NCBI GenBank assembly: GCA_035622375.1
Contig: DASPVM010000038.1
Location: 1 to 64,000, forward strand
Direction of reading: 5' to 3'
Length of the DNA: 64,000 bases
From: Methylocapsa sp035622375
Lineage (GTDB): Bacteria > Pseudomonadota > Alphaproteobacteria > Rhizobiales > Beijerinckiaceae
The first letter of the stretch is position 1; each line of letters opens with the position of its first letter. The notes under the pieces were generated by a model, which saw only the letters and a program-made list of their open reading frames with translations, did not search any database and was not told the origin of the DNA. Made by a program: the position numbers and the translations under genes. Positions 17,386-25,682 of this stretch are shown here, in pieces.

Positions 17386-18518
17386 AGCATTTTATCTTAC
17401 TGCTCTGTGTCCTCATGACGCTCATATCTACGGCAACGTCTCCCGTATTGGCACACAAATCAAGCGACAGTTATCTTAGTTTGCGTGTCGATGGCGAGCG
17501 TATACTCGGGCAATGGGATGTTGCGTTGCGCGATCTCGACTATGCCTTAGGTCTCGACCTTAATGATGACGGAGTCATCACCTGGGGCGAGGTGCATCGG
17601 CGCCATGAAGACATCGCTTCGCTCTTATTGTCGAGCCTGAAGCTGCGCGCGGATGGCAAGATTTGCCCTGCACGGTCAAGCGAGCATCTCATTGATGTCC
17701 ACAGCGATGGCGCTTACGAAGTGTTCCGCTTCGCTGCCGATTGCCCCGAAACTCCGCTTGAACTGCAGATAAATTATGATTTTTTCTTCAATTTTGACCC
17801 GCAACATCGCGGTTTGCTGCGCCTGGACTTTGGAAAAGATGTCCAAACTGCTGTGTTTAGCCCGCTACAAAGAAATTGGCGCACGCAGCGAGATGGCGTC
17901 GATTTTCTGCGGACTTTTGTCGCCTACGTTAATGAGGGCATATGGCATATCTGGACGGGCTTTGATCACATTCTCTTCCTCTCCGCCCTTCTCTTACCCG
18001 CAGTGCTGACCTATTCCAAAAGGCGTTGGGTTGCAGTTACGCGCTTTAGTGAGGCCTTTCGCAACGTCATAGCGATCGTGACCGCGTTTACGATTGCTCA
18101 CTCGATCACATTGAGCCTCGCGGTATTCGGCTATATCTCCTTGCCTTCTCGGCTGGTCGAGTCGGCGATAGCCATATCTGTCATTGCCGCGGCCTTGAAT
18201 AATTTACGGCCGATCGTGCAGCGGCGCCTTTGGGCGGTCGCTTTCATTTTCGGTTTGGTGCACGGATTAGGTTTCGCCAATGTCCTCATCGAACTCGGGC
18301 TTCCCAAGAAAGCGCTCGCCATCGCCTTGATAGGCTTTAATCTCGGAGTAGAAGTAGGACAGTTGGCGATTGTTGGGGCGATCCTACCTGCCGCCTATCT
18401 TCTCCGCTTCTCATGGTTCTACCCACGCATCGTGCTGAGTGGCGGCTCACTTTGCATCGCCATGATTGCAACGGTCTGGCTGCTTGAGCGAAGCCTTAAC
18501 TTGAGCTTGATATCTTGA
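17382..18518 (+). CDS. HupE/UreJ-family membrane protein with EF-hand
   Basis: The 378-residue protein has a signal peptide (1-24), a periplasmic N-terminal domain with a canonical EF-hand loop DLNDDGVITWGE (residues 59-70), and then six to seven membrane helices. The first helix carries the family motif GIWHIWTGFDHILFLSALLL; later come TAFTIAHSITLSLAVFG and LVHGLGFAN. HupE/UreJ proteins are linked to Ni/Co uptake in hydrogenase and urease clusters, and this long class with an extracytoplasmic head is common in proteobacteria without those enzymes. No hydrogenase or urease gene is near, so the metal role is open. The loop should bind Ca2+ or a similar ion. It is the last gene of the coupled operon. 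Confidence 0.85.
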   Translation: MKHFILLLCVLMTLISTATSPVLAHKSSDSYLSLRVDGERILGQWDVALRDLDYALGLDLNDDGVITWGEVHRRHEDIASLLLSSLKLRADGKICPARSSEHLIDVHSDGAYEVFRFAADCPETPLELQINYDFFFNFDPQHRGLLRLDFGKDVQTAVFSPLQRNWRTQRDGVDFLRTFVAYVNEGIWHIWTGFDHILFLSALLLPAVLTYSKRRWVAVTRFSEAFRNVIAIVTAFTIAHSITLSLAVFGYISLPSRLVESAIAISVIAAALNNLRPIVQRRLWAVAFIFGLVHGLGFANVLIELGLPKKALAIALIGFNLGVEVGQLAIVGAILPAAYLLRFSWFYPRIVLSGGSLCIAMIATVWLLERSLNLSLIS

Positions 18519-19013
18519 CCCTTAGCGTTTTGGGACCGTTGAATTAATTGGGGCGCAATGGAAAGCGAATCGATGAATTTTATTCCTGTCACGGTAATTG
18601 AGAGCGATAACGTGGGCCTCTTCCGCGTGGGGCGTTGACGTGCAATCGCGCCATTGTCCCACACAAAGCACGTAAGCGTCCTGAACGATCCAGGCCTTTC
18701 GTGTCGCTGGGGGATGGTATCAATGCCCGGCGTGTAGCTGCGCTCTGTAAATAAAAATAAAGCCCGCCAAGAAGAATGCTGGCCTCCTCGACCATCCGCT
18801 TCGCGGAGAGCGGCAGCGCCGCGGATAATTCCAGAAGAAACATCTATTTTTCGATGCCTCAGCGTGACTTGAGGCGATGCTCGCCGCGCCCCATTGACAT
18901 GGCCTGCTCTTGGCCAGAGCGACAGGCTTGCCCGGTCCTCGACGTCGTTGGAAAATCGAATATAGACTTTTTCGTTATTCGCATCTTGCCACTTTCCAGC
19001 CGCGTCGGTCCGC
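18519..19013. other. no clear gene; possible protein remnant on the minus strand
   Basis: About 495 bases lie between the convergent HupE-like and TAXI genes. The minus strand stays open here and reads TDAAGKWQDANNEKVYIRFS, then NDVEDRASLSLW, which looks protein-like, but no start or family is recognisable and the later part is low quality. It may be the tail of a decayed gene. No T-rich terminator hairpin was seen. Confidence 0.3.
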
Positions 19014-19736
19014 TCAAGGGTTGGTTTCGTGCACCGGTGATTGCGCGACGGCATTGGTAAGCAGCAGCGGCTTTGCTTGAATTTCATCGCGCTGATCGCT
19101 GACCGCCCGGCGCGCTTCGTCAATGGCGAGCCGTAACGCAGCCAGGCCAGCCTCGTCGAAATTTTTATCGCGCGCAAAGCGTAAACCTTTTGTTGACAGA
19201 TCTTCGATTTGCGCCTCCAGTTCGCCAAGTTTGGTTAGAGCCACTGTCGTGTGCGCGAGCTGCTTCACCTCGATCAATTGGTCAACAAGCGCCAATGCGG
19301 CTTTGCGCGCGCGCACCCGCGTTAACCCAAACATGGCTGCGACCGCCGATCCCAATCCGCTGATAGTCATGGCACCAATGTAGAGCCAGTCGCCATATCG
19401 ATCCATGAAGCTTTTTTCGTCGTTATCATAATAGGCAGCCGCACCCGGGTGAACGGCATCAGCCGAACCCTTCTCGGTGTCCGGCTTTTCTATCGCTGAG
19501 GCAATCGGCCCTTCGTTCTGGAGGGAGCGGCGCATCGCAAAGAGTCGTTTGGTGAGATCGGTTATAATCTCCCCTGAGATGGTCTGACGTGCCTCGAGGC
19601 GGTCTGCTACCGAAATGGTCGTGGCGGCCTCCTTGGGTTGTGGCGGAGACCCGCGAAAGAAACCGGCTGCTATGTCAGCTTTTTGATAAGCCTGGCTCCT
19701 TGCCGCCATGCCTTCGGCTGCGTTGATTGGAATCAT
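19014..19736 (-). CDS. TAXI-type receptor, C-terminal half of a split gene
   Basis: This frame continues the neighbouring TAXI receptor. IPINAAEGMAARSQAYQKAD, GFFRGSPPQPKEAATTISVA, EKPDTEKGSADAVHPGAAAY and a DRYGDWLYIGAMTISGLGSA membrane helix correspond to the C-terminal half of long TAXI-family proteins, with a coiled tail. The ATG at 19,736 overlaps the stop of the upstream half as ATGA, so it may be made by coupled translation. It may equally be the result of one base lost or gained in what was a single gene of ~470 codons. The C-terminal half alone should not bind ligand. Confidence 0.6.
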   Translation of the reverse strand: MIPINAAEGMAARSQAYQKADIAAGFFRGSPPQPKEAATTISVADRLEARQTISGEIITDLTKRLFAMRRSLQNEGPIASAIEKPDTEKGSADAVHPGAAAYYDNDEKSFMDRYGDWLYIGAMTISGLGSAVAAMFGLTRVRARKAALALVDQLIEVKQLAHTTVALTKLGELEAQIEDLSTKGLRFARDKNFDEAGLAALRLAIDEARRAVSDQRDEIQAKPLLLTNAVAQSPVHETNP

Positions 19737-20422
19737 ACGAGAGCACGATTTCCGGATGCTAGCGCCGCCGACACGGTCTCGAATGCGCGACTGTGTAAAG
19801 GGCCGACGGTGAGGATCGCATCGATGCGCTTCTGCGATACGATTTGGGCCAAATCGTCGGCGGACAGCATCACATGCTGAACTGACGTGGCAGCAATTCC
19901 ATATTCGGCGAGGATCGCGTCAAGAAGCGTAGCGTTCGAGGCCGTTGCGGGAAAAATTCCAACGCGTTTCTTGAAAAGGTCAGCTACCTTAGTGATTTTG
20001 GAGTTTGCCGGCGCGGCGAGGAGAGCGAGGTCGTTATGCAAAACAACCACAGTCGCGCCGTTCGGCGGAATGGCAACATCACTGCGAATGACCGCGAGAT
20101 CGGCCTGTCCCTGTTCAAGAGCATTGGCGCTTTGTGCGAGATCGTCGACAGCCACGATAAGGAACCGGATACGTGAGCCATCTCGCTCCAAATGCCGCGC
20201 AATTGCTGTGATGAGTTTTGCGTTGTCGCCTTCCGCCGGTCCGACGGCAACCCTGAGCACGTGCGGCCTCTCGGCGAAGCGCAACGTCAGGGCAACGACG
20301 GCAACCAGAGTAACCGCTAACATCAGAAAAAAGAAGCCCGCCGTATAGATCACACCCGAGAAAGCCATTCGACGGCGTGGCAACATGGTTTCAACATCTC
20401 CCTTCAAGTTGGCCCGCGACAT
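19733..20422 (-). CDS. TAXI-type TRAP-transporter receptor, N-terminal half
   Basis: After a membrane anchor (GFFFLMLAVTLVAVVALTL) comes the TAXI solute-binding fold: VLRVAVGPAEGDNAKLITAI, LEQGQADLAVIRSDVAIP, LFKKRVGIFPATASNATLLD and QIVSQKRIDAILTVGPLHS. TAXI proteins bind small organic acids such as glutamate or 2-oxoglutarate for TRAP transporters, and anchored versions without a transporter, as here, are frequent. The frame ends at 19,733 in mid-domain and the next frame carries on, so the gene is split. The ATG at 20,422 is chosen as the first one near the anchor; the ribosome-binding site is weak and the frame stays open further upstream. Confidence 0.65.
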   Translation of the reverse strand: MSRANLKGDVETMLPRRRMAFSGVIYTAGFFFLMLAVTLVAVVALTLRFAERPHVLRVAVGPAEGDNAKLITAIARHLERDGSRIRFLIVAVDDLAQSANALEQGQADLAVIRSDVAIPPNGATVVVLHNDLALLAAPANSKITKVADLFKKRVGIFPATASNATLLDAILAEYGIAATSVQHVMLSADDLAQIVSQKRIDAILTVGPLHSRAFETVSAALASGNRALV

Positions 20423-20569
20423 CGCCCAAGGATAGCACACCCTCTTCCGCGCCAGTCCGCTAAGGCTGTGGTCCGGAGATAGATTCAAAGGCTTCGGCAG
20501 AATTCTTGAGTCAGTCGCTGTATTATAAATTTTCGTGGAGGGGGAAGCCATCACAAAAGGAGAAGCAAA

Positions 20570-20974
20570 GTGGCAAGGTTGATCGAAGAAGAGCAAGCTT
20601 CCGGAGAGGTGCTGGCCGTTTACGCGGACATTAAAGTGTACCGTCAGACGGATTGGATCAATAATTTCTGGAAGGCGCTAGCCAATCATCTACCGACCTT
20701 GAAGCGCACATGGGAGAACGTTAAGGAGGTCATGGCGCCTGGGGCCTTAGATCCGCTGGCTAAGGAATTGGTCTATCTCGCGGTCAGCGTCACGAACAAT
20801 TGCAACTATTGCATTGCATCCCACACCGCCGCAGCGAGAGCCAAAGGGATGACGGAGGAACAATTGGCCGAGTTGCTCGCCGTGATAGGCCTTGCAAACG
20901 CCAACAACCGTCTCGCAAATGGATATAATGTACCGGTGGACGAGAGGTTTGTCGCCCCCGCCGAGCAGGATTGA
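20570..20974 (+). CDS. AhpD-like carboxymuconolactone decarboxylase family protein
   Basis: The 134-residue protein carries the redox motif CNYCIASH (Cys78 and Cys81, with the following His) in the helix-rich AhpD/CMD fold, after LDPLAKELVYLAVSVTNN. Such proteins act as alkylhydroperoxidases or thiol-disulfide partners in peroxide defence. The start is a GTG behind an AAAGGAGAAG site. It diverges from the TAXI gene. The substrate cannot be told from sequence. Confidence 0.85.
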   Translation: MARLIEEEQASGEVLAVYADIKVYRQTDWINNFWKALANHLPTLKRTWENVKEVMAPGALDPLAKELVYLAVSVTNNCNYCIASHTAAARAKGMTEEQLAELLAVIGLANANNRLANGYNVPVDERFVAPAEQD

Positions 20975-21186
20975 CGCTTTCTCAAGCCACACACACGGAG
21001 AAAGCTGCGGACCGCGGATTCTTCGCCGCCTTGATGGAGAAGAGTCTTATAAGGCGCATCGTCGGCGTTGTTCCGGGCACGCTCGCCGTCATCGCATTTT
21101 CTGCTTCAATCCTCGGGTGCTGGGCATCGCTTTTCGCTGCCTCCTTCGTGGTTCCTGTCTTCCTGCCTGGAGCGTCGGCCTGCTAG
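20971..21186 (+). CDS. possible small membrane protein
   Basis: A 71-codon frame starts at a TTG overlapping the stop of the AhpD-like gene; an ATG at 21,034 is an alternative. It contains one long hydrophobic stretch (VVPGTLAVIAFSASILGCWA and on to VVPVFLPGASAC). No family is recognised and there is no convincing ribosome-binding site. It may be a real small membrane protein or a truncated remnant. Confidence 0.3.
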   Translation: MTLSQATHTEKAADRGFFAALMEKSLIRRIVGVVPGTLAVIAFSASILGCWASLFAASFVVPVFLPGASAC

Positions 21187-22125
21187 TTTCAGGCATCCTG
21201 CGCTATGGGCTCGGCGCAAAAGTCTTTTTGGGTCACTGAACTTCGTCATTCAGCCGCTCGGCTTACTATCCTGTGCGGCTCTACCTGACTGGCTACACCT
21301 CGTCTGTAGGTCCCTGCGACCAACTTTCGTCGCGAGGGCCTACGCGGCTTGTTGATCGAGCCATCTTCCGCGCGCCATTTGACAAATGCTACGCCTGATC
21401 CTCTTGCGCAGCGAGATTTTGCGCCTCGCTTTTCAGAATTTCATCGAAAATTGCATCAAGCACTGCCGCGAAAGCGGCCGTCCGATTCCTGAGATCGTCC
21501 GTGTTTCTGGTCACCCTTCGGACCTTTTCAGCAAGCACTGTGCTCGTAGTCTTCATCTCATGGGAATCACCGACAAGCGACTCGCTTTCGATAGTTTCGG
21601 ACATTGGTGCAAGCAATCCCTAAACATAATGAGGATCGGGCAAAATTATCGGCCGATTGCCTGGCCGGTCGAGAGCCCGAAATATGCGGGCAATTTACGG
21701 TGACGGAATCAAGCTATCTGAATCAACGATGAAAAAACGACATTTCAAACTCGAATTCTAAAGAAACTAAACTGGAACCTAACTTCCGCAAAGCAAAAAA
21801 TAATTCTTCACACAAAAATCGCCAATTCAAAAATCCATTTGCATGATGCTTCGTTGCGCAGTGTTGGCTCTGAATTTTTTCAAATCCTCGAACTCTTGGA
21901 ATTAATAAGTCAATTCGCTGATCAAAATCGCTATCCGGCCCCTAGCAAATCGCCCGCTCCAAAGCCAGGGAGACAACACCCAAGATGCCGTCTAAAGATC
22001 GTCCCTCGCCGCGTGACGGCGGACATGTAATTGCGCTCCATGAATCGCAGCACCATACCGATTTTCTGTGGGAGGGCTTTATTCTTTAGTCGCGAATCGA
22101 GTCTCGCTACCCTTAGCATTGTCTC
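21187..22125. other. AT-richer stretch with one possible small gene
   Basis: About 940 bases without a firm gene; bases 21,700-21,860 are markedly AT-rich. On the minus strand, 21,389-21,604 encodes a possible 71-residue helical protein (MSETIESESLVGDSHEMKTT, then DDLRNRTAAFAAVLDAIFDE) of unknown family. Its composition looks genuine but its ribosome-binding site (AGGGA, 12 bases upstream) is poorly placed. Nothing else was found. Confidence 0.35.
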
Positions 22126-22908
22126 ATGCTTCGCGTTCAGACTGGCGGTCCGGTCAAGACTCCCGCGTCGTCATCGATAACCGTTACCCATGCCGGTGAG
22201 ACCCTGATCGTGCGTTTGCTCCGCCATCCGGCGGCGCGAAGGTTTATTTTGCGCGTGCGCTTTGCCCAACGCGATGCGGTGCTGACAATTCCTGCGCGAG
22301 CCACGCTCAGAGAGGCACGCCAATTCGCCGAGCGCCATGGCGCATGGATCGCTGTGCGACTGCGCAGGCTGCCGACGGCCATTCCCTTCGTCCCAGGTTC
22401 GATCGTTCCCTTGCGGGGAATATGCCATACGCTTGTTCATTGCCCGGGCGAGCGCGGCATGGTCTGGGTCGAGCGAGCCGGAGCAATCGATGGGTCCTCC
22501 TCCCCAGAGGGCGTCGATTTCCTATTGTGCGTCGCGGGTAGAGCCGAACACTTCGCTCGACGAGTTCGGGATTATTTCAAACGCGAGGCGCGCCGCGATC
22601 TCGAGAATGCGGTTTCTCGCCACACGCGCACACTCGGGCTGCGCCCACGCAAGCTTGGGTTGCGCGACACCGTGAGCCGTTGGGGCTCCTGCTCGGCTTC
22701 GGGGTCACTCAATTTCTCCTGGAGGCTCATTATGGCGCCCCCTTTCGTTCTCGATTATCTCGCCGCGCATGAAGTGGCGCACCTCGCTCACCTGGATCAT
22801 TCGAACCGATTCTGGGCATTGACCCGAACGCTATGCGCCGACACCGACAGAGCCGAAGCGTGGCTTTCAGCACATGGTCGACACCTGCACAAATACGGAG
22901 ACAAGTAG
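22126..22908 (+). CDS. YgjP-like M48-type metallopeptidase
   Basis: The 260-residue protein has the YgjP/DUF45 layout. An N-terminal beta-rich part (IVRLLRHPAARRFILRVRFA) is followed by the zincin helix AHEVAHLAHLDHSNRFW with HEVAH at residues 215-219 and a third ligand His in the LDHS segment. The preceding WGSCSASGSLNFSWRLIMAP block is the family hallmark. These proteins are SprT/Wss1-related metal hydrolases, and bacterial members are proposed to be linked to restriction systems or protein quality control. The physiological substrate is unknown. Confidence 0.88.
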   Translation: MLRVQTGGPVKTPASSSITVTHAGETLIVRLLRHPAARRFILRVRFAQRDAVLTIPARATLREARQFAERHGAWIAVRLRRLPTAIPFVPGSIVPLRGICHTLVHCPGERGMVWVERAGAIDGSSSPEGVDFLLCVAGRAEHFARRVRDYFKREARRDLENAVSRHTRTLGLRPRKLGLRDTVSRWGSCSASGSLNFSWRLIMAPPFVLDYLAAHEVAHLAHLDHSNRFWALTRTLCADTDRAEAWLSAHGRHLHKYGDK

Positions 22909-22985
22909 AATTCATCTTGGTTGCCTCGCAGGTGACAGAGAGGCCCTGGGCTTCTTTATCCTTGTACGATCCCGCGCTTGCTTCC

Positions 22986-24128
22986 TCATTCGGCGTTCGG
23001 TCCGAAGGGCAGTCCCATTTGCGAACCGCGATCTACGGCTTCCCGCCTCAAGGCCGAAAGAGTGACACCGAGCAGGCGGACGCCCTTTGGAATCGGCATC
23101 AGCGCCGACAAGAGGTCGAGACTCAATCGTTCCAGCTCAGCGCGGGCCGCGATGGGATTGGATAAGGACCGGCTCCGCGTGATGCGCTGGAAATCATCGT
23201 ATTTGACTTTGAGTGTCACCGTCCGGCCGCGAACCCCTGAACACTCGCAATGGTGCCAAAGTCTGTCGAGGATCGGCTGCAATGCTTCACGCATCGATGC
23301 GAGATCGTGGAGATCCTGGGAGAAGGTATTCTCAACACCGACAGACTTGCGGACGCGGCCCACGTGAACTGGCCGGTCGTCGACGCCGCGTGCGATCCAA
23401 TAGAAAAATAATCCCGATTTGCCGAAGTGCTGCTGCAGAAAGGGCAAGCCCTGCGCCTTGAGATCGCGCCCGGCCTTGATGCCAAGCCGAAGCATCTTCA
23501 TAGCGGTCGCAGGGCCAACACCGTGGAATTTTTCGACCGGTAGCATCTCGACGAAAGCCGGGCCCATCTTGGGCGTGATGACAAAGAGGCCATCGGGCTT
23601 GCGGTAATCGGAGGCAAGCTTTGCCAGGAATTTGTTATAGGAGACCCCGGCTGAGGCCGTGAGGCCGGTTTCAGCCCAAATCCTTGCTCTTATGCGCTCG
23701 GCAATTTCCCTTGCCAATGCAATGCCTAGGAGATTCTCCGTGACGTCGAGGTAAGCCTCGTCCAGTGACAGTGGCTCAATGACCGGCGTGAATTGTGCGA
23801 AGATCTCACGGATCTCAAGCGATACGGCCCGATAGACATCGAAGCGAGGCCTGACGAAAATCAGGTCAGGGCATTTGCGCTTGGCCGTGATTGAGGGCAT
23901 CGCCGAATGGACTCCGAATTTGCGCGCCTCATAACTTGCCGCCGCGACGACCCCGCGCTCACGCGCTCCGCCGACGGCGACGGGTTTGCCGCGCAGCTCC
24001 GGATGATCGCGCTGCTCCACCGACGCGAAGAACGCGTCCATGTCCAGGTGGACAATTTTGCGCGTCTGCACGGGATGGGCCGCGGCCTCCCAAGCCCGCC
24101 TTTCAATTTTTGTTCCGTCTCGATGCAT
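22986..24128 (-). CDS. dinB: DNA polymerase IV (Y-family)
   Basis: The 380-residue protein has all Y-family blocks: the catalytic DMDAFFASVEQRDHPELRGK (residues ~29-48), GVVAAASYEARKFGVHSAMP, the second acidic pair in PLSLDEAYLDVTEN, and the thumb helix-hairpin-helix VEKFHGVGPATAMKM. A little-finger domain follows with SVGVENTFSQDL. Pol IV carries out error-prone translesion synthesis after DNA damage. The C-terminus ends QMGLPFGPNAE, where the beta-clamp-binding motif (QLxLF type) is expected. No LexA box was identified upstream. It is convergent with the YgjP-like gene. Confidence 0.95.
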   Translation of the reverse strand: MHRDGTKIERRAWEAAAHPVQTRKIVHLDMDAFFASVEQRDHPELRGKPVAVGGARERGVVAAASYEARKFGVHSAMPSITAKRKCPDLIFVRPRFDVYRAVSLEIREIFAQFTPVIEPLSLDEAYLDVTENLLGIALAREIAERIRARIWAETGLTASAGVSYNKFLAKLASDYRKPDGLFVITPKMGPAFVEMLPVEKFHGVGPATAMKMLRLGIKAGRDLKAQGLPFLQQHFGKSGLFFYWIARGVDDRPVHVGRVRKSVGVENTFSQDLHDLASMREALQPILDRLWHHCECSGVRGRTVTLKVKYDDFQRITRSRSLSNPIAARAELERLSLDLLSALMPIPKGVRLLGVTLSALRREAVDRGSQMGLPFGPNAE

Positions 24129-24526
24129 GCCAGGCGTGAGGAAAGCCGAAGCTAGCGGGCCACCGGAGGCTTGAACCGATGCGCCACCGCGATAAAGGTG
24201 GGGTCAAGCGGAGGAACGATCGAATGGGCAATGTCTCACATGGTATAAGCTCGACGACTCAACGCTAGATCGTTCGTCAAGGATTGAAAAGGCTCGATGC
24301 CAATCCGTCCCCAGTACACATGGCATTATGATGCTGGTGCTATCCAGACCAAGGCATTCGCTGAACGGGGAGAAGCGGCGGCGACAGAGCGTATTGCGAA
24401 TCAGTTAGTTCCATCCATGATTGATGGAGCGGTTAACCTTTCTTATGTGTTAACAGGCCCTGGCATAAATTGACACCTCAGGGCTGACGTTGCTTGTCGT
24501 CAGCTCGTTAATGTCTCAGTGCCTAT
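24129..24526. other. intergenic region with small inverted repeats
   Basis: About 400 bases between dinB and the DUF3365 gene, with no gene. Inverted repeats present are GAACGATC with GATCGTTC (~24,212 and ~24,269), CCATC with GATGG (~24,411-24,427), and GCTGACG with CGTCAGC (24,483-24,504). The last lies just downstream of the DUF3365 gene and could help end transcription, though it lacks a T-run. Confidence 0.4.
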
Positions 24527-25474
24527 TCAATTGGTTTCTTGGGCGGCGTCTCTTGCGCCGGGAACCAGCCTGAATATAATAAGGACGAACACAATGTCGT
24601 TGATGACCGCATAGAGACCCGCGAAAATGCCGGCCAGCCATAATAAAAGCGTTTTCATGCTAGCAGCCGCGCGGCTGAGCGCCACATCCGCTGGAAGGCT
24701 CACGATCTGCGCGCCCACGACGTCACCGAGCTTCCAGCCAAATCCATTGCCGCTCCCGTAGATCTTCACGATCTCCGCCGGAGCCTTTTCGGCGGCTCCA
24801 TGACAGCCGAGGCAACTTTCGCTATCAACCCGGATTGGCCTGCTGAGATAGAGCGACCTTCCGAGGGGCGTATCACGGTGCCCGTGGTACTCCGTCTTCG
24901 ACGGATTGTTGCGAAAAAAGTTCACGACATCCGCCTCCCAGTCAACAGTGCGGTCCCGCGGATTGGTTGGATTTAGTGCCGCCTCCTTGTAGGAGAAATC
25001 AGGATAGTATTCCCGCAAGTAGTTGAATCCTTCCGTTGCCGCGTAGAAGGGGATCGACTGCGGAAAAAATCGCGGCTCGGGCGCCTCCTTCTGCTGCGCT
25101 TGCACGATGTCAGCGATTTGCTGGCGGGCGGCCTTCAAAACCTGCCGTTCCTTGGCCACGTGGAACCCTAGCATTGCATTTTGCAGAACCGCCGGTACTT
25201 GGACATCGAGGACCTGCTTCATATTCAGGACACTCTGGTCCACTTTCGTCTGTTCCTGATCCAGAAGTGGCGCAATTTGTGTCGTGGTGTAGGTGCGCAT
25301 CGCTTTCGTCGTCTCGAGCATCAAGTGCGCAGTTTCCATGACTTCCAGCTCGGCATTCGCCGACAATCGGTTCCAAACGGCATAACCCGTGGCGGCGTAG
25401 CCGGCAGCAATGACCGGCAGGAAAACAATATTGAACTTGAGAAGGACATTGAGTCTGGTGACGTTGGATAGCAT
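24527..25474 (-). CDS. membrane-anchored haem-binding DUF3365 sensor
   Basis: The 315-residue protein has a membrane helix (residues ~13-33), a long periplasmic DUF3365/Tll0287-type domain with a single c-type haem site CLGCH (221-225), and a second helix (~275-300). The conserved block EGFNYLREYYPDFSYKEAAL, followed by NPTNPRDRTVDWEADVV, marks the family. Such domains usually serve as redox or gas sensors ahead of HAMP and signalling modules. Here the protein stops ~15 residues after the second helix, with no HAMP, kinase or methyl-acceptor part, so any signal must pass to a partner. It diverges from the PNPOx/reductase pair. Confidence 0.85.
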   Translation of the reverse strand: MLSNVTRLNVLLKFNIVFLPVIAAGYAATGYAVWNRLSANAELEVMETAHLMLETTKAMRTYTTTQIAPLLDQEQTKVDQSVLNMKQVLDVQVPAVLQNAMLGFHVAKERQVLKAARQQIADIVQAQQKEAPEPRFFPQSIPFYAATEGFNYLREYYPDFSYKEAALNPTNPRDRTVDWEADVVNFFRNNPSKTEYHGHRDTPLGRSLYLSRPIRVDSESCLGCHGAAEKAPAEIVKIYGSGNGFGWKLGDVVGAQIVSLPADVALSRAAASMKTLLLWLAGIFAGLYAVINDIVFVLIIFRLVPGARDAAQETN

Positions 25475-25682
25475 AGTAGGCTCCTGCTATGAGAGGTCAT
25501 CATCAAGGCTGGACTTTGTAGCCTCTTGCAGCTTTGCGCGAGGAAGGCCGAATGAGAAGCCCCCCGTTGTAGTTGCAGCCCAGACATCAATCAGTGTGCA
25601 AAAGCACAGAATAGCGCGGCTACAGCCTTTACCATACCAGGCATGAGCATTCCGATCGTTCTTCGATGAAAGGACCTTGCTG

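Noticed and set aside
18419..19228. 269-codon minus-strand frame between the HupE-like and TAXI genes
   Set aside because: It overlaps both neighbours heavily and has poor composition at its ends; only the central part is noted as a possible remnant.
24483..24504. Hairpin as an intrinsic terminator of the DUF3365 gene
   Set aside because: The 7-base stem is real but no T-run follows, so it is recorded only as an inverted repeat.
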